Both the position numbers and the translations under genes were made by a program. 51,963 nucleotides of DNA from Alphaproteobacteria bacterium. Lineage in GTDB: Bacteria > Pseudomonadota > Alphaproteobacteria > Acetobacterales > Acetobacteraceae. The notes beneath the pieces were generated by a model that was given only the letters and a program-made list of their open reading frames with translations, had not been told where the DNA came from and did not search any database. The stretch is from contig JAPLOI010000014.1 of the NCBI GenBank assembly GCA_026400815.1, positions 1 to 51,963 on the forward strand. Reading direction: 5' to 3'. This document shows positions 1 to 8,995 of the stretch, one piece after another (the first letter of the stretch is position 1; every line of letters starts with the position of its first letter).

Positions 1-123
1 CTCCGAAAGGCCGCCGCACGCAGCATCAGCGAGCTATGGGACGCGATCCGCGATGCCTTGGACGCCTTCACGCCACAGGAATGCGCCAACTATTTCACGG
101 CGACAGGCTATGAGCCAGATTGA
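1..123 (+). CDS. IS630-type transposase, C-terminal 40 codons (partial)
   Basis: Frame 1 is open from the window edge to TGA at 121-123 and encodes 40 residues ending in FTPQECANYFTATGYEPD. A segment of this kind (FTPQEC, NYF, AGY-like end) is typical of the extreme C-terminus of IS630-family DDE transposases. The catalytic DDE residues would lie upstream, outside the window, so activity cannot be judged. The end of the element appears to fall within the next ~30 bases, where it abuts a broken copy of a dispersed hairpin element. Assignment rests on a short segment. Confidence 0.7.
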   Translation, partial: LRKAAARSISELWDAIRDALDAFTPQECANYFTATGYEPD

Positions 124-150
124 TAGGATTCTGCTCTAGACGTTCTTGTT
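1..150 (+). mobile_element. Right end of an IS630-family insertion sequence (partial)
   Basis: The transposase stop at 123 is followed by about 27 bases unlike the flanking DNA. From 153 the sequence matches the right half of a family-I hairpin element whose left half is missing. The simplest reading is that the insertion sequence ends near 140-152 and interrupted the hairpin element. The exact terminal inverted repeat and the TA target duplication cannot be defined because the left end lies outside the window. Confidence 0.45.
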
Positions 151-152
151 GT

Positions 153-224
153 TTGCGCTGGGGGGTAGCCCCGGCGCAATCAAATGAAGTCTTTTTTGCT
201 TCTTTTTTCTTCCGAAAAAAGAAG
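153..224. repeat. Family-I multi-hairpin element, copy A (right part only)
   Basis: The central stem is TTGCGCTGGGG (153-163) with CCCCGGCGCAA (169-179), five-base loop, one G-T pair. It is followed by the conserved flank containing AAGTCTTTTTTG and the conserved right hairpin at 199-224 (CTTCTTTTTTCTT / GAAAAAAGAAG). The left hairpin and left flank found in copies B-D are absent and replaced by sequence next to the transposase. It lies between the transposase (+) and the leftward transporter gene, so it can still act as a leftward terminator. Confidence 0.75.
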
Positions 225-228
225 GCGC

Positions 229-1107
229 TTACTTCCTTTCCCTCCGCTGCTCCATCGCGACCAGGAACATCCCGGCCGCCAGGATGATGGCCGCGCCGAT
301 CCAGACCGCGAGGGGTGGGTGGTCGGCGAAGATGAGCCAGCCGAGGGCGAAGGCCCAGATGAGGCCGGAGTATTCGACCACGGCCATGACGGCGACCGGG
401 GCGCGGCGGATGGCGGCGAATTGGAGGAGTTGGCCGCCGGCGCCGATGATGCCGATGAAGATCAGCAGGACGAGTTGCCAGGGCGTTGGCGTGACCCAGT
501 GGAAGGCGACCCACAGGCCGGTGGCTACCAGGAAAAAGCCGTTCTGCAGCAGCATCTGCACCACCGCGCCTTCATGGCGGGCGACCTGGCGCATGAGGAT
601 GGCGGCGTGGGCCCAGAGGAGGGCTGCGGCCAGGACGAGGCCGATCGCCCAGGCGGGGGTTTCGCCGACGAGGAGTCCGCGCGGGTCTGCGGCGATGACG
701 ACGCCGGTGAAGCCGAGGATGATCGAGGCCCAACGCACGGCGCTGACGCGTTCGCCGAGGATGGGGATGGCGAGCAGCGTGGTGAGGATGGGGGAGGCGA
801 AGTAGAGCGTCATCATCTGCGCAAACGGCAGCAGCGGGGCGGCGGTGAAGTAGCAGAGCCAGGCGACGAGGGTGATGACGGCGCGGAAGAGCATGCGCTT
901 CAGCACCGGGGAGGCGGCGATGGCCTGGAGCGCGGGGGCGCGGCCGGCGATGAGGCAGCCGGTGGTGATGGTGAGGCTGCGGAAGAACAGGGCCTGGGCG
1001 ACGGGGAGGTAGGTGACGAGGTATTTGTTGGTGGCGTCGTTCAGCGCGAACAGCGCGTAGGACCCGACGCCGAGCAGCATGCCGGCGATCACGCTGTTGG
1101 ATTGCAT
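229..1107 (-). CDS. EamA/DMT-family membrane transporter
   Basis: The 292-residue product is almost entirely hydrophobic, with about ten predicted membrane helices in two five-helix EamA repeats, the usual architecture of drug/metabolite transporters. The chosen ATG at 1107 (MQSNSVIAGM) is preceded by GGGGAAG at good spacing; an upstream in-frame start at 1185 would add an arginine-rich tail overlapping ccmB and is less likely. The gene starts 11 bases after the ccmB stop, so it is probably co-transcribed with ccmAB. It sits where ccmC is usual in alphaproteobacteria. The substrate cannot be told; the family exports amino acids, nucleosides and other small molecules. Confidence 0.85.
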   Translation of the reverse strand: MQSNSVIAGMLLGVGSYALFALNDATNKYLVTYLPVAQALFFRSLTITTGCLIAGRAPALQAIAASPVLKRMLFRAVITLVAWLCYFTAAPLLPFAQMMTLYFASPILTTLLAIPILGERVSAVRWASIILGFTGVVIAADPRGLLVGETPAWAIGLVLAAALLWAHAAILMRQVARHEGAVVQMLLQNGFFLVATGLWVAFHWVTPTPWQLVLLIFIGIIGAGGQLLQFAAIRRAPVAVMAVVEYSGLIWAFALGWLIFADHPPLAVWIGAAIILAAGMFLVAMEQRRERK

Positions 1108-1118
1108 TGGCGCTTCCC

Positions 1119-1775
1119 CTACTCGGCGGCCGACCTCAGCGCGGCACCCGCGGCGAGCGGGCAAAGCGGGAGGGCGGCGGCGCACAGGGCGGACAAGAGC
1201 AGCAGATGGGGGCGTGCCGCCAGCCCCAAGGCGGCGGCATCGGCTGCGGCGACGCCGAAGATCAGGGCCGGGACGGCCATCGGCAGGACGAGGAGCGGGA
1301 GCAGGACGCCGCCGCGACGGGCGCCGAGGACCAGGGCGGCGCCGGTGGTGCCGATGAGGGAAAGGAAGGCAGTGCCGGGGATGAGGCCGAGCAGGAGGGC
1401 GGGCAGGGCTTCATCCGGCAGGCGCAGCATGATGGCCATGGGGATGGCGGCGAGCAGCAGGGGCAGGCCGGTGGTGAGCCAGTGGGCGGCGGCTTTGCCG
1501 AGCGCGATGGCGGCGGGGGGGAGGCCGGAGAGCAGCAGGTGGTCGAGCGAGCCATCTTCCGCGTCGGCGCCGAAGAGGCGGTCGAGCGGGAGGAGGGCGG
1601 CAAGCAGGGCGCAGACCCAGACGATTCCGGGGGCGATGCGGGCGAGGGTTTCCGGGGCGGGGCCGATGGCGAGCGGGAACAGGGCGCCGGCGACGAGGAA
1701 GAACAGGATGGCGGCGAGGGAATCGGTGCCGTGGCGGAGCGAGAGGCGGAGTTCGCGGGCGAGGAGCTTCCTCAT
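1119..1775 (-). CDS. ccmB: Heme exporter protein B (CcmB), cytochrome c maturation ABC permease
   Basis: The 218-residue integral membrane protein has about six helices and the CcmB-type N-terminus ([20 protein letters not shown]) followed by [20 protein letters not shown], the EDGSLE-like segment found across the family. With CcmA and CcmC it forms the ABC complex that releases holo-CcmE for periplasmic cytochrome c assembly. The start overlaps the end of ccmA by four bases (ATGA), showing translational coupling. Length is normal. ccmC is not present downstream. Confidence 0.93.
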   Translation of the reverse strand: MRKLLARELRLSLRHGTDSLAAILFFLVAGALFPLAIGPAPETLARIAPGIVWVCALLAALLPLDRLFGADAEDGSLDHLLLSGLPPAAIALGKAAAHWLTTGLPLLLAAIPMAIMLRLPDEALPALLLGLIPGTAFLSLIGTTGAALVLGARRGGVLLPLLVLPMAVPALIFGVAAADAAALGLAARPHLLLLSALCAAALPLCPLAAGAALRSAAE

Positions 1776-2371
1776 GCCGAAAGCCTGAGGGTTTCGGCGC
1801 CGGGCAGGGGCAAAGGGAGGTGGGTGGCGGCCAGCACCACGCCGCCTGTGGCGCGGTGGTCGGCGAGCATGGTGCCGAGGGCGGCAACCGAGGCGGTGTC
1901 CAGCCCCAGCGTGGGTTCGTCCAGCAGCCAGATCGGGGCGGTGGCGAGGGCGAGGCGGGCGAGGGCGAGGCGGCGCTTCTGGCCGGCGGAGAGCATGCGG
2001 GCGGGGAGCGGGGCCAGGCGGGCGAGGTTGAGGCGGGCGAGGGCGGTTTCGATCTCGGGTGGTGTGCCCCAGAAGGCGAGGTTCTCGGCGACGGTGAGTC
2101 CGGGCTTCACCGCATCCTGGTGGCCGAGATAGGCGACGCGGGTGGCGTGGGTGGTGCGATCGGACAGGGCGTCTTCCCCGTTCCAGCGCAGGGTGCCGAC
2201 TTCGGCGCGGCCGAGGCCGGCCAGCACGCGCAGCAGGGTGGACTTGCCGGAGCCGTTGGGGCCTTCCAGCAGCAGCGCGCCGCCCGGGGGGAGGGTGAAG
2301 GAGAGGCCGGAAAAGACCAGCCTTTCGCCGCGGATGGCGGCCAACCCCTCGGCTTCAAGACCGTCAGGCAC
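1772..2371 (-). CDS. ccmA: Heme exporter ATP-binding protein A (CcmA)
   Basis: This 199-residue ABC ATPase carries Walker [10 protein letters not shown] (37-45), signature LSAGQKRRL (127-135) and Walker B with catalytic glutamate WLLDEP (about 148-153), followed by the D-loop GLD. The LSAGQ-KRR form and short length are typical of CcmA. It energises the CcmABC complex in System I cytochrome c maturation. It is divergent from acnA, a neighbour arrangement common in alphaproteobacteria, and is the first gene of the leftward ccmA-ccmB-transporter unit. Confidence 0.95.
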   Translation of the reverse strand: MPDGLEAEGLAAIRGERLVFSGLSFTLPPGGALLLEGPNGSGKSTLLRVLAGLGRAEVGTLRWNGEDALSDRTTHATRVAYLGHQDAVKPGLTVAENLAFWGTPPEIETALARLNLARLAPLPARMLSAGQKRRLALARLALATAPIWLLDEPTLGLDTASVAALGTMLADHRATGGVVLAATHLPLPLPGAETLRLSA

Positions 2372-2478
2372 GTCTTTACTGCCCCTTAGTGGACCTACAG
2401 CCCCTTATGGGCTAATCCGGCGCGCGCAACCACCGGGCATCGGGCCGCGTACGCGCCCCATCAGCGAAGAGAGCCTCC

Positions 2479-5169
2479 ATGAAGAGCATTGGCCGGGACA
2501 GCCTGAACACGCAGCGCACGCTGGCGGTGGCGGGCAAGACCTATACCTACTTCTCCATCCCCGAGGCCGCGAAGGCGATCGGCGATGTCGCGCGTCTGCC
2601 GGTCAGCCTCAAGGTGCTGCTGGAGAACGTGCTGCGGTTCGAGGACGGGCAGGCCTATACGGTGGATGACGCCCGCGCCGTTTCCGGCTGGCTGGCCAAT
2701 GCCAGCAGCGCCAAGGAAGTGCCGTTCAAGCCCGCGCGCATCCTGATGCAGGATTTCACCGGCGTGCCGGCGGTGGTCGATCTCGCCGCGATGCGCGACG
2801 GCATTCTCCGCCTCGGTGGGAACCCGGAGAAGGTGAACCCGCTGGTGCCCGTCGATCTCGTGATCGACCATTCCGTGATGGTGGACTACTCCGCCACCGC
2901 CGACAGCGCCGAGAAGAACGAAAAGGTGGAGTTCGAGCGCAACGGGGAGCGCTACACCTTCCTGCGCTGGGGCCAGACCGCGTTCGACAATTTCCGCGTT
3001 GTGCCGCCGGGCACGGGCATTTGCCACCAGGTGAACCTGGAATACCTGGCGCAGGCGGTGTGGACCGCTGATCTCGATGGCAAGACCTTCGCCTATCCCG
3101 ACACCCTGTACGGCACCGACAGCCACACCACGATGGTGAACGGCATGGGCGTGCTGGGCTGGGGCGTGGGCGGCATCGAGGCCGAGGCGGCGATGCTGGG
3201 CCAGCCGATCGCCATGCTGATCCCGGACGTGGTGGGCTTCCGCCTGACCGGGCGCATGCCGGAGGGGGCGACGGCCACCGACCTGGTGCTGACCGTGACG
3301 CAGATGCTGCGCAAGCATGGCGTGGTGGGCAAGTTCGTGGAGTTCTTCGGCCCCGGCCTGGACGAGATGACGCTGGCCGACCGTGCCACCATCGCCAACA
3401 TGGCCCCGGAATACGGCGCCACCTGCGGCTTCTTCCCGGTGGACCGCGTGACCATCGACTATCTGCGCCTCTCGGGCCGCGATGAGGACCGGATTGCGCT
3501 GGTGGAGGCCTATTCCAAGGCGCAGGGCATGTGGCGCGACGCGACCACGCCGGACCCGGTGTTCACCTCCACGCTGGAGCTGGACATGTCGACCGTGCTG
3601 CCTTCGCTGGCTGGGCCGAAGCGGCCGCAGGACCGGGTGCTGCTGCGCGATGCCTCCACCGCGTTCAAGGGCGAGCTGACCAAGAGCCTGGGCGTGGCCG
3701 CCAACGATCTCGGCACCAAGGCCGCCGTTGCCGGCAAGAACTATGAGATCACGCATGGCGACGTGGTGATCGCCGCCATCACCTCCTGCACCAACACCTC
3801 CAACCCCGCTGTGCTGGTGGCCGCCGGGCTGGTGGCGCGCAAGGCGCGTGCGCTGGGGCTGACGCCGAAGCCTTGGGTGAAGACCTCGCTGGCGCCGGGC
3901 TCGCAGGTGGTGACGGAATACCTGGACGCTGCCGGGCTTTCGGCGGAGCTGGATGCCATGGGCTTCCAGACCGTCGGCTATGGCTGCACGACCTGCATCG
4001 GCAATTCCGGCCCGCTGGAAGACGCCATCGTGGATGCGATCGAGGACAACAAGCTGGTTGCCGTTTCCGTGCTTTCGGGCAACCGCAACTTCGAGGGCCG
4101 GGTGCACGCCAATGTGCGCGCCAACTACCTGGCCAGCCCGCCGCTGGTGGTGGCCTATTCCATTCTCGGCACGATGAACGAGGACATCACCACCGCCTCC
4201 CTGGGCACCTCCAAGGACGGCAAGCCGGTGTACCTGAAGGACATCTGGCCGACCAACAAGGAGATCGCCGACGTGGTGGGCGCCCACCTGTCGCGCGCCA
4301 TGTTCCTGAAGCGCTACGGCGAAGTGTTCAAGGGCCCGAAGCAGTGGCAGGCGATCCAGGTGGAAGCCGGCGCCCAGACCTATCGCTGGTCCGACAGCTC
4401 CACCTACGTGAAGAACCCGCCCTATTTCGACGGGATCACGATGGAGCCGGCGGCGAAGGGTGACATCAAGGGCGCGCGCATCCTGGCGGTGCTGGGTGAC
4501 AGCATCACCACCGACCACATCTCGCCCGCCGGCAACATCCGCAAGACCTCGCCGGCCGGGGAATACCTGCTGGAGCGGCAGATCCTGCAGCATGATTTCA
4601 ACAGCTACGGCGCCCGCCGCGGCAACCATGAGATCATGATGCGAGGCACCTTCGCCAACATCCGCATCCGCAACGAGATGCTGAATGGCGTGGAAGGCGG
4701 CATGACCCGCATCGGTGGCGGCAGCCCGCAATCGATCTACGACGCGGCGATGAACTTCAAGGCGCAGGGCACGCCCCTCGTCGTCATCGGCGGCAAGGAA
4801 TACGGCACCGGCTCCTCCCGCGACTGGGCGGCGAAGGGCACGGCGCTGCTGGGCGTGCAGGCGGTGATCGTGGAAAGCTTCGAGCGCATCCACCGCTCCA
4901 ACCTGGTGGGCATGGGCGTGCTGCCGCTGGTGTTCAAGAACGGGGTGGACCGCAAGAGCCTGGGCCTGACCGGCGACGAAGTGCTGGATATCCTGGGCCT
5001 GGACGAGCTGACGCCGCTGATGGACCTGGCGCTGGTGATCCACCGGCCGAACGGCACCACCGACCAGGTGGCGGTGCAGTGCCGCGTGGATACGCTCGAC
5101 GAAGTGAGCTACTGGCGCCACGGCGGGATCCTGCACTACGTGCTGCGTGGGATGGCCAAGGCGGCTTGA
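2479..5169 (+). CDS. acnA: Aconitate hydratase A
   Basis: The 896-residue product has the length of monomeric AcnA/IRP1-type aconitases. It interconverts citrate and isocitrate in the TCA cycle. The [4Fe-4S] ligands are visible as the Cys in [10 protein letters not shown] (about residue 436) and the pair in [12 protein letters not shown] (about 502 and 505). The swivel domain has the conserved [13 protein letters not shown] and [16 protein letters not shown] segments. The ATG at 2479 follows GAGAGCCTCC. Codon choice (GGC, CTG, ATC) is much more biased than in neighbours such as zapE, consistent with high expression. Confidence 0.98.
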   Translation: MKSIGRDSLNTQRTLAVAGKTYTYFSIPEAAKAIGDVARLPVSLKVLLENVLRFEDGQAYTVDDARAVSGWLANASSAKEVPFKPARILMQDFTGVPAVVDLAAMRDGILRLGGNPEKVNPLVPVDLVIDHSVMVDYSATADSAEKNEKVEFERNGERYTFLRWGQTAFDNFRVVPPGTGICHQVNLEYLAQAVWTADLDGKTFAYPDTLYGTDSHTTMVNGMGVLGWGVGGIEAEAAMLGQPIAMLIPDVVGFRLTGRMPEGATATDLVLTVTQMLRKHGVVGKFVEFFGPGLDEMTLADRATIANMAPEYGATCGFFPVDRVTIDYLRLSGRDEDRIALVEAYSKAQGMWRDATTPDPVFTSTLELDMSTVLPSLAGPKRPQDRVLLRDASTAFKGELTKSLGVAANDLGTKAAVAGKNYEITHGDVVIAAITSCTNTSNPAVLVAAGLVARKARALGLTPKPWVKTSLAPGSQVVTEYLDAAGLSAELDAMGFQTVGYGCTTCIGNSGPLEDAIVDAIEDNKLVAVSVLSGNRNFEGRVHANVRANYLASPPLVVAYSILGTMNEDITTASLGTSKDGKPVYLKDIWPTNKEIADVVGAHLSRAMFLKRYGEVFKGPKQWQAIQVEAGAQTYRWSDSSTYVKNPPYFDGITMEPAAKGDIKGARILAVLGDSITTDHISPAGNIRKTSPAGEYLLERQILQHDFNSYGARRGNHEIMMRGTFANIRIRNEMLNGVEGGMTRIGGGSPQSIYDAAMNFKAQGTPLVVIGGKEYGTGSSRDWAAKGTALLGVQAVIVESFERIHRSNLVGMGVLPLVFKNGVDRKSLGLTGDEVLDILGLDELTPLMDLALVIHRPNGTTDQVAVQCRVDTLDEVSYWRHGGILHYVLRGMAKAA

Positions 5170-5189
5170 GGCACGGACAGGAAGCAAGG

Positions 5190-5373
5190 CGAGGGGCGCT
5201 GCCCCTCGACCCCGCCAGGGACCTGAGGTCCCTGGACCCACATTCACTCCGCCTTCGGCGGGGAGGGGCCGCCCGGGTCTCTCCGCCGCCTCGACGGCCC
5301 CTCCCCGCCGAAGGCGGAAGAGGTCGCGGGGTCTGGGGCCTAAGGCCCCAGCGGGTCCAGGGCAGAGCCCTGG
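5190..5373. repeat. Family-II GC-rich five-hairpin element, copy 1
   Basis: Five hairpins lie in a row: CGAGGGGC/GCCCCTCG (5190-5208); CCAGGGACC/GGTCCCTGG (5215-5235); a central 23-bp perfect stem (5248-5270 with 5296-5318, 25-base loop); CTGGGGCC/GGCCCCAG (5333-5351); CCAGGGC/GCCCTGG (5357-5373). The reverse complement of 10856-11030 has the same hairpins and spacers in the same order but an unrelated central stem. The element fills the acnA-zapE gap and ends 13 bases before the zapE start. No T-run follows, so termination would have to work differently from a standard intrinsic terminator. Confidence 0.88.
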
Positions 5374-5386
5374 CCTTCCTTCTGCC

Positions 5387-6520
5387 ATGACCCAAGGCCC
5401 TTTGCCCGCCTATCGCGCCCGCGTGGCGCACGGGGAGCTTGCGCCGGATGCGGCGCAGGAGGCGGCGGCGGTTCGGCTGCAGGCCTTGTGGGAGCAGTTG
5501 CGCGGGTATGACCCTGCGCCGCCGGCGCCGGTGGCCAAGTCTGGGTTGTTGGGGCGGTTGTTCGGGGCGAAGCCGGCGGTGGTGCCGCCGGCGCCGAAGG
5601 GGCTGTACCTGGTGGGGCAGGTGGGGCGCGGGAAATCCATGCTGATGGATTTGTTCTTTGCCGAGGCGGATGTGCCGCGGCGGCGGCGGATTCATTTTCA
5701 TCGGTTCATCCAGGAGGCGCATGCGCGCTTCCATGCCCATAAGCGCGAGCATCCGGAGATCGACGACCCGATCCCGCCCTTGGCGGACCGGATCGCGGCG
5801 GAGGCGGCGCTGCTGTGCTTTGACGAGTTCCAGGTGCACGACATTGCGGACGCGATGATTTTGGGGCGGCTGTTCCAGGCGCTGTTCGATCGGGGCGTGG
5901 TGACGGTGGCGACATCGAACACAGCGCCGGACGATTTGTTCCGTGGGCAGCCGGGGCGGGATGCGTTCCTGCCGTTCATCGGCATTTTGAACCGGCATGT
6001 GGATGTGCATTTGCTGGACAGCGCGCGGGATTTCCGGCGGCAGCGGATGCGGGCGTTCGCGACCTGGCATGTGCCGGCGGATGGGCGGGCGGATGCGGCG
6101 CTGGACGATGTGTTCCGGACGATGGGCGGGGGCGAGACGCCGCGGCCGGCGGAGCTGGTGGTGATGGGGCGCAAGCTGCGCGTGCCGCTGGCAGCGGGGA
6201 AGGTGGCGCGGTTCGATTTCGAGGCGCTGTGCGGCGAGGCGCTGGGGGCGGGTGATTTCCTCGCGGTTGCCGAGCGGTTCCATACCGTGGTGCTGGATGG
6301 GGTGCCGCGGCTGTCGCCGGACAATTTCGACAAGGCGCGGCGGTTCATCGTGCTGGTGGATACGCTGTACGACCATAGGGTGAAGCTGTATGCCTCGGCG
6401 GAGGCGATGCCGGACCAGCTCTACATGCGCGGCGAGAATGCGCAGATGTTCGAGCGCACCGCCTCCCGCCTGGAGGAGATGCGCAGCCAGGATTATCTGG
6501 AGAGCGAACACCTGGCGTGA
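5387..6520 (+). CDS. zapE: ZapE / AFG1-family cell-division ATPase
   Basis: The 377-residue AFG1-like P-loop ATPase has Walker A GQVGRGKS (77-84) and Walker B LLCFDEFQV (142-150), plus the family segments PKGLYLVG and VATSNTAPDDLF. In E. coli ZapE binds FtsZ and acts at the division site; the mitochondrial homologue works in membrane-protein quality control. The ATG at 5387 (MTQGPLPAYRARV) matches the usual family N-terminus. The frame is open upstream into the hairpin element, but that stretch is low-complexity and not part of the protein. No good ribosome-binding site is visible. GGG and CGG codons are frequent, unlike acnA. Confidence 0.92.
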   Translation: MTQGPLPAYRARVAHGELAPDAAQEAAAVRLQALWEQLRGYDPAPPAPVAKSGLLGRLFGAKPAVVPPAPKGLYLVGQVGRGKSMLMDLFFAEADVPRRRRIHFHRFIQEAHARFHAHKREHPEIDDPIPPLADRIAAEAALLCFDEFQVHDIADAMILGRLFQALFDRGVVTVATSNTAPDDLFRGQPGRDAFLPFIGILNRHVDVHLLDSARDFRRQRMRAFATWHVPADGRADAALDDVFRTMGGGETPRPAELVVMGRKLRVPLAAGKVARFDFEALCGEALGAGDFLAVAERFHTVVLDGVPRLSPDNFDKARRFIVLVDTLYDHRVKLYASAEAMPDQLYMRGENAQMFERTASRLEEMRSQDYLESEHLA

Positions 6521-6539
6521 TGTTTCGCGGCAGGGCGGG

Positions 6540-6569
6540 GTGACATTGCGTTGAAGGCTGCGCTAGGCT
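6540..6569 (+). promoter_or_regulatory. Candidate sigma-70-type promoter for the aminotransferase gene
   Basis: GTGACA (6540-6545) and TAGGCT (6564-6569) are separated by 18 bases and lie 28 bases before the start codon. The same TAG-x-xT -10 form recurs at 11515 and 28810 in this window. Assigned by eye only. Confidence 0.35.
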
Positions 6570-6596
6570 GTTTCCAGCAACCTTCAAGAGGCCGCC

Positions 6597-7994
6597 ATGT
6601 CCCTGACCAACGCACCTGATCCCGAAATCCGCAAGGCCGTCGTCAAGCAGGACCTGGAGAATGTCCTGCACCCGATCGTGCAGCACACCGCGCTGGAAAA
6701 GAACCAGATGGTGGTGGTCGGCGCGCAGGGCTCCACCGTGCGCGACTATGACGGCACTGAATACCTGGATGCCATGGCGGGCCTGTGGTGCGTGAACATC
6801 GGCTATGGCCGCACGGAGCTGGCGGATATTGCCGCCGAGCAGATGCAGCAGATCGCCTACTACCCGCATACCGCGATGAACTTCCCGGCCGCGCGCCTGG
6901 CCGAGCAGATGAACGGGCTGATGGGCGGCGGCTACCACACCTATTTCGTGAACTCGGGCTCTGAGGCGAACGAGGCCGGCTTCAAGATCGCCCGCCAGTA
7001 TCAGCGCCATGAGCAGAAGCCGGGCGCGTTCCGCTACAAGACCATCAGCCGCTACTACGCCTATCACGGCACCACGCTTTCGACCCTGGCCGCCGGCGGC
7101 ATGGGCGAGCGCAAGGGCAAGTTCGAGCCGCTGGGCGGCAATGAGTTCGTCCATGTCGCGGCGCCGACCTGCTACCGCTGCCCGTTCGGCCTTGAGTATC
7201 CGACCTGCGAGCTGGCCTGCGTGACCAACATGGAGAGCACGATCCAGGGCGAGGGCCCGGACAGCATCGCCGAGATCCTGATCGAGCCGATCATGTCTGG
7301 CGTGGGCATTGCGGTGCCGCCCGACGAATACCTGCCGGCGGTGGCCAAGCTGTGCGAGAAGTACGGCGCGCTGCTGCACGTGGACGAGGTGATCAACGGC
7401 TTTGGCCGCACCGGCAAGATGTTCGCCCACCAGCATTACGGCGTGAAGCCGGACATCATGGCCGTCGCCAAGGGCATCGTTTCGGCCTACCTGCCGATCG
7501 CGGCGACCGTGGTGAAGAACGAAGTGTTCAACTCGTTCCTCGGCGAAGAAGCCGCCATGCGCCAGGTGATGCAGGTGAACACCTATGGTGGCCACCCGGC
7601 CGCCGCGGCTGTTGCCGTGCGCAACATCGAGATCATGCAGGAAGAGAAGCTCGCCGAGCGCGCGGCCGAGAACGGCAAGTACTTCATGGATGGCCTCAAG
7701 ACCCTGCTGAAGCATGCGGTCGTGGGCGATGTCCGCGGCAAGGGCCTGCTGCTGGGCCTGGAGCTGGTGAAGGACAAGAAGACGAAGGAGCAGGTTTCCT
7801 CGGCTCACGTTGGTGCCATGGTGGCCTTCTGCAAGCGGCAGGGCGTGATCATCGGGCGTTCGGGTGGCGGCAGCCGCCATTCCAACACCCTGACTTTCTC
7901 CCCGCCGCTGGTGATCACCCGCAGCGAGATCGACCGGATCATCGACGTGCTGGATCGCGGCCTGACGGAACTCGGCCCGCAGATGCAGGCCTGA
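6597..7994 (+). CDS. Class-III PLP-dependent aminotransferase (omega/taurine-pyruvate type)
   Basis: The 465-residue fold-type I aminotransferase has NSGSEANE, YHGTT, the cofactor-aspartate region LLHVDEVINGFGRTGK, and the Schiff-base lysine near residue 292 in AVAKGIVSAYLP. Family members move an amino group from an omega-amine, beta-alanine or taurine to pyruvate. The CYRCPFGLEYPTCELAC stretch, with its four cysteines, is found in a subset of taurine- or polyamine-pyruvate aminotransferases. The substrate is not decided by the sequence. It is followed 58 bases later by a DMT transporter in the same direction. Codon use is strongly biased, suggesting good expression. Confidence 0.85.
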   Translation: MSLTNAPDPEIRKAVVKQDLENVLHPIVQHTALEKNQMVVVGAQGSTVRDYDGTEYLDAMAGLWCVNIGYGRTELADIAAEQMQQIAYYPHTAMNFPAARLAEQMNGLMGGGYHTYFVNSGSEANEAGFKIARQYQRHEQKPGAFRYKTISRYYAYHGTTLSTLAAGGMGERKGKFEPLGGNEFVHVAAPTCYRCPFGLEYPTCELACVTNMESTIQGEGPDSIAEILIEPIMSGVGIAVPPDEYLPAVAKLCEKYGALLHVDEVINGFGRTGKMFAHQHYGVKPDIMAVAKGIVSAYLPIAATVVKNEVFNSFLGEEAAMRQVMQVNTYGGHPAAAAVAVRNIEIMQEEKLAERAAENGKYFMDGLKTLLKHAVVGDVRGKGLLLGLELVKDKKTKEQVSSAHVGAMVAFCKRQGVIIGRSGGGSRHSNTLTFSPPLVITRSEIDRIIDVLDRGLTELGPQMQA

Positions 7995-8052
7995 TCCCTC
8001 AAGGGGCGCGCCGCCGTGGCAGCACGGCGGCGCATCCTTGCCGGATGACCGG

Positions 8053-8988
8053 ATGAACCTGATCGAGGTTTCGGAATCGGCCCGGCGCTTGTCGGGCCGA
8101 TTGCAATTGGCGGCCCTGGCATTGCCGCCGGCGGTGCGCGGCATGATGTGGATGGCTGCGGCCGGCCTGACCTTCACGCTGCTGAACACGCTGATGCGCG
8201 GCATGTCGTTCACCATGAACCCGCTGCAGATCGGCTTCCTGCGCTATGTCTGCGGGCTGCTGATCGTGCTGCCGCTGATGCTGCGGGTGGGGCTTGCGGG
8301 GATGGTGCCGCATTCCGTGGGCGGGCAGTTCTGGCGCGGGGCGGTGCATACCAGCGGCATGCTGCTGTGGTTCACGGCGCTGCCGCATATTCCGCTGGCG
8401 GACAATGTTGCGATCGGCTTCACCTCGCCGATTTTCATCATGCTGGGGGCTTCGCTGTTCCTGGGCGAGAAGCTGGTCTGGGCACGCTGGGCGGCGGCGG
8501 CGTTCGGGTTCGTGGGCGTGTTGATCGTGGTGGGGCCTTCGCTGCAGCTCGGCTCCGGCGGGTGGTATTATCCGCTGCTGATGCTGGGGTCTTCGCCGTT
8601 GTTCGCGGCCTCCTTCCTGATCGTGAAGGCGCTGACGCGGCGGGACAAGGCGGAGGTGATCGTGCTGTGGCAATCGATCACCGTGGCGCTGTTCCTGTGC
8701 CCGTTCGCGCTGTGGGACTGGACCTGGCCGACCGGGCCGCAATGGGCGCTGCTGATGGTGTGCGGGGTGTTCGGCAGCCTGGGCCATTACTTCAGCACCC
8801 GGGCGCTGCGGGCGGCGGATGCTTCCGCCACGCAGGGGGTGAAGTTCATCGACCTCGTCTGGGCCTCGGTGGCGGGGATGATCGCGTTCGGCGAGTATCC
8901 GAGCACGACGACGGTGCTGGGCGGGTTGGTGATCTTCCTGTCCACGACCTGGATCGCGCGGCGTGAGGCGCGGCGGCGGGGGGCGTGA
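8053..8988 (+). CDS. EamA/DMT-family membrane transporter
   Basis: The 311-residue protein begins with about 40 hydrophilic residues, then about ten membrane helices in two EamA repeats (first from MMWMAAAGLTFTLLNTLMRG, second from YPLLMLGSSPLFAASFLIVK). The C-terminus ends in a positive cluster (RREARRRGA), consistent with a cytoplasmic tail. ATG 8053 was chosen; an in-frame TTG at 8038 would add five residues, and neither has a convincing ribosome-binding site. The substrate is unknown. It lies between the aminotransferase and a small dimeric-barrel protein, all rightward. Confidence 0.85.
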   Translation: MNLIEVSESARRLSGRLQLAALALPPAVRGMMWMAAAGLTFTLLNTLMRGMSFTMNPLQIGFLRYVCGLLIVLPLMLRVGLAGMVPHSVGGQFWRGAVHTSGMLLWFTALPHIPLADNVAIGFTSPIFIMLGASLFLGEKLVWARWAAAAFGFVGVLIVVGPSLQLGSGGWYYPLLMLGSSPLFAASFLIVKALTRRDKAEVIVLWQSITVALFLCPFALWDWTWPTGPQWALLMVCGVFGSLGHYFSTRALRAADASATQGVKFIDLVWASVAGMIAFGEYPSTTTVLGGLVIFLSTTWIARREARRRGA

Positions 8989-8995
8989 GGGCGTG

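Noticed and set aside
2461-5388. 975-codon open frame on the minus strand opposite acnA
   Set aside because: It is the antisense shadow of a clear aconitase; its translation is His/Gly/Arg-rich low complexity with no domain, as expected from GC-rich antisense frames.
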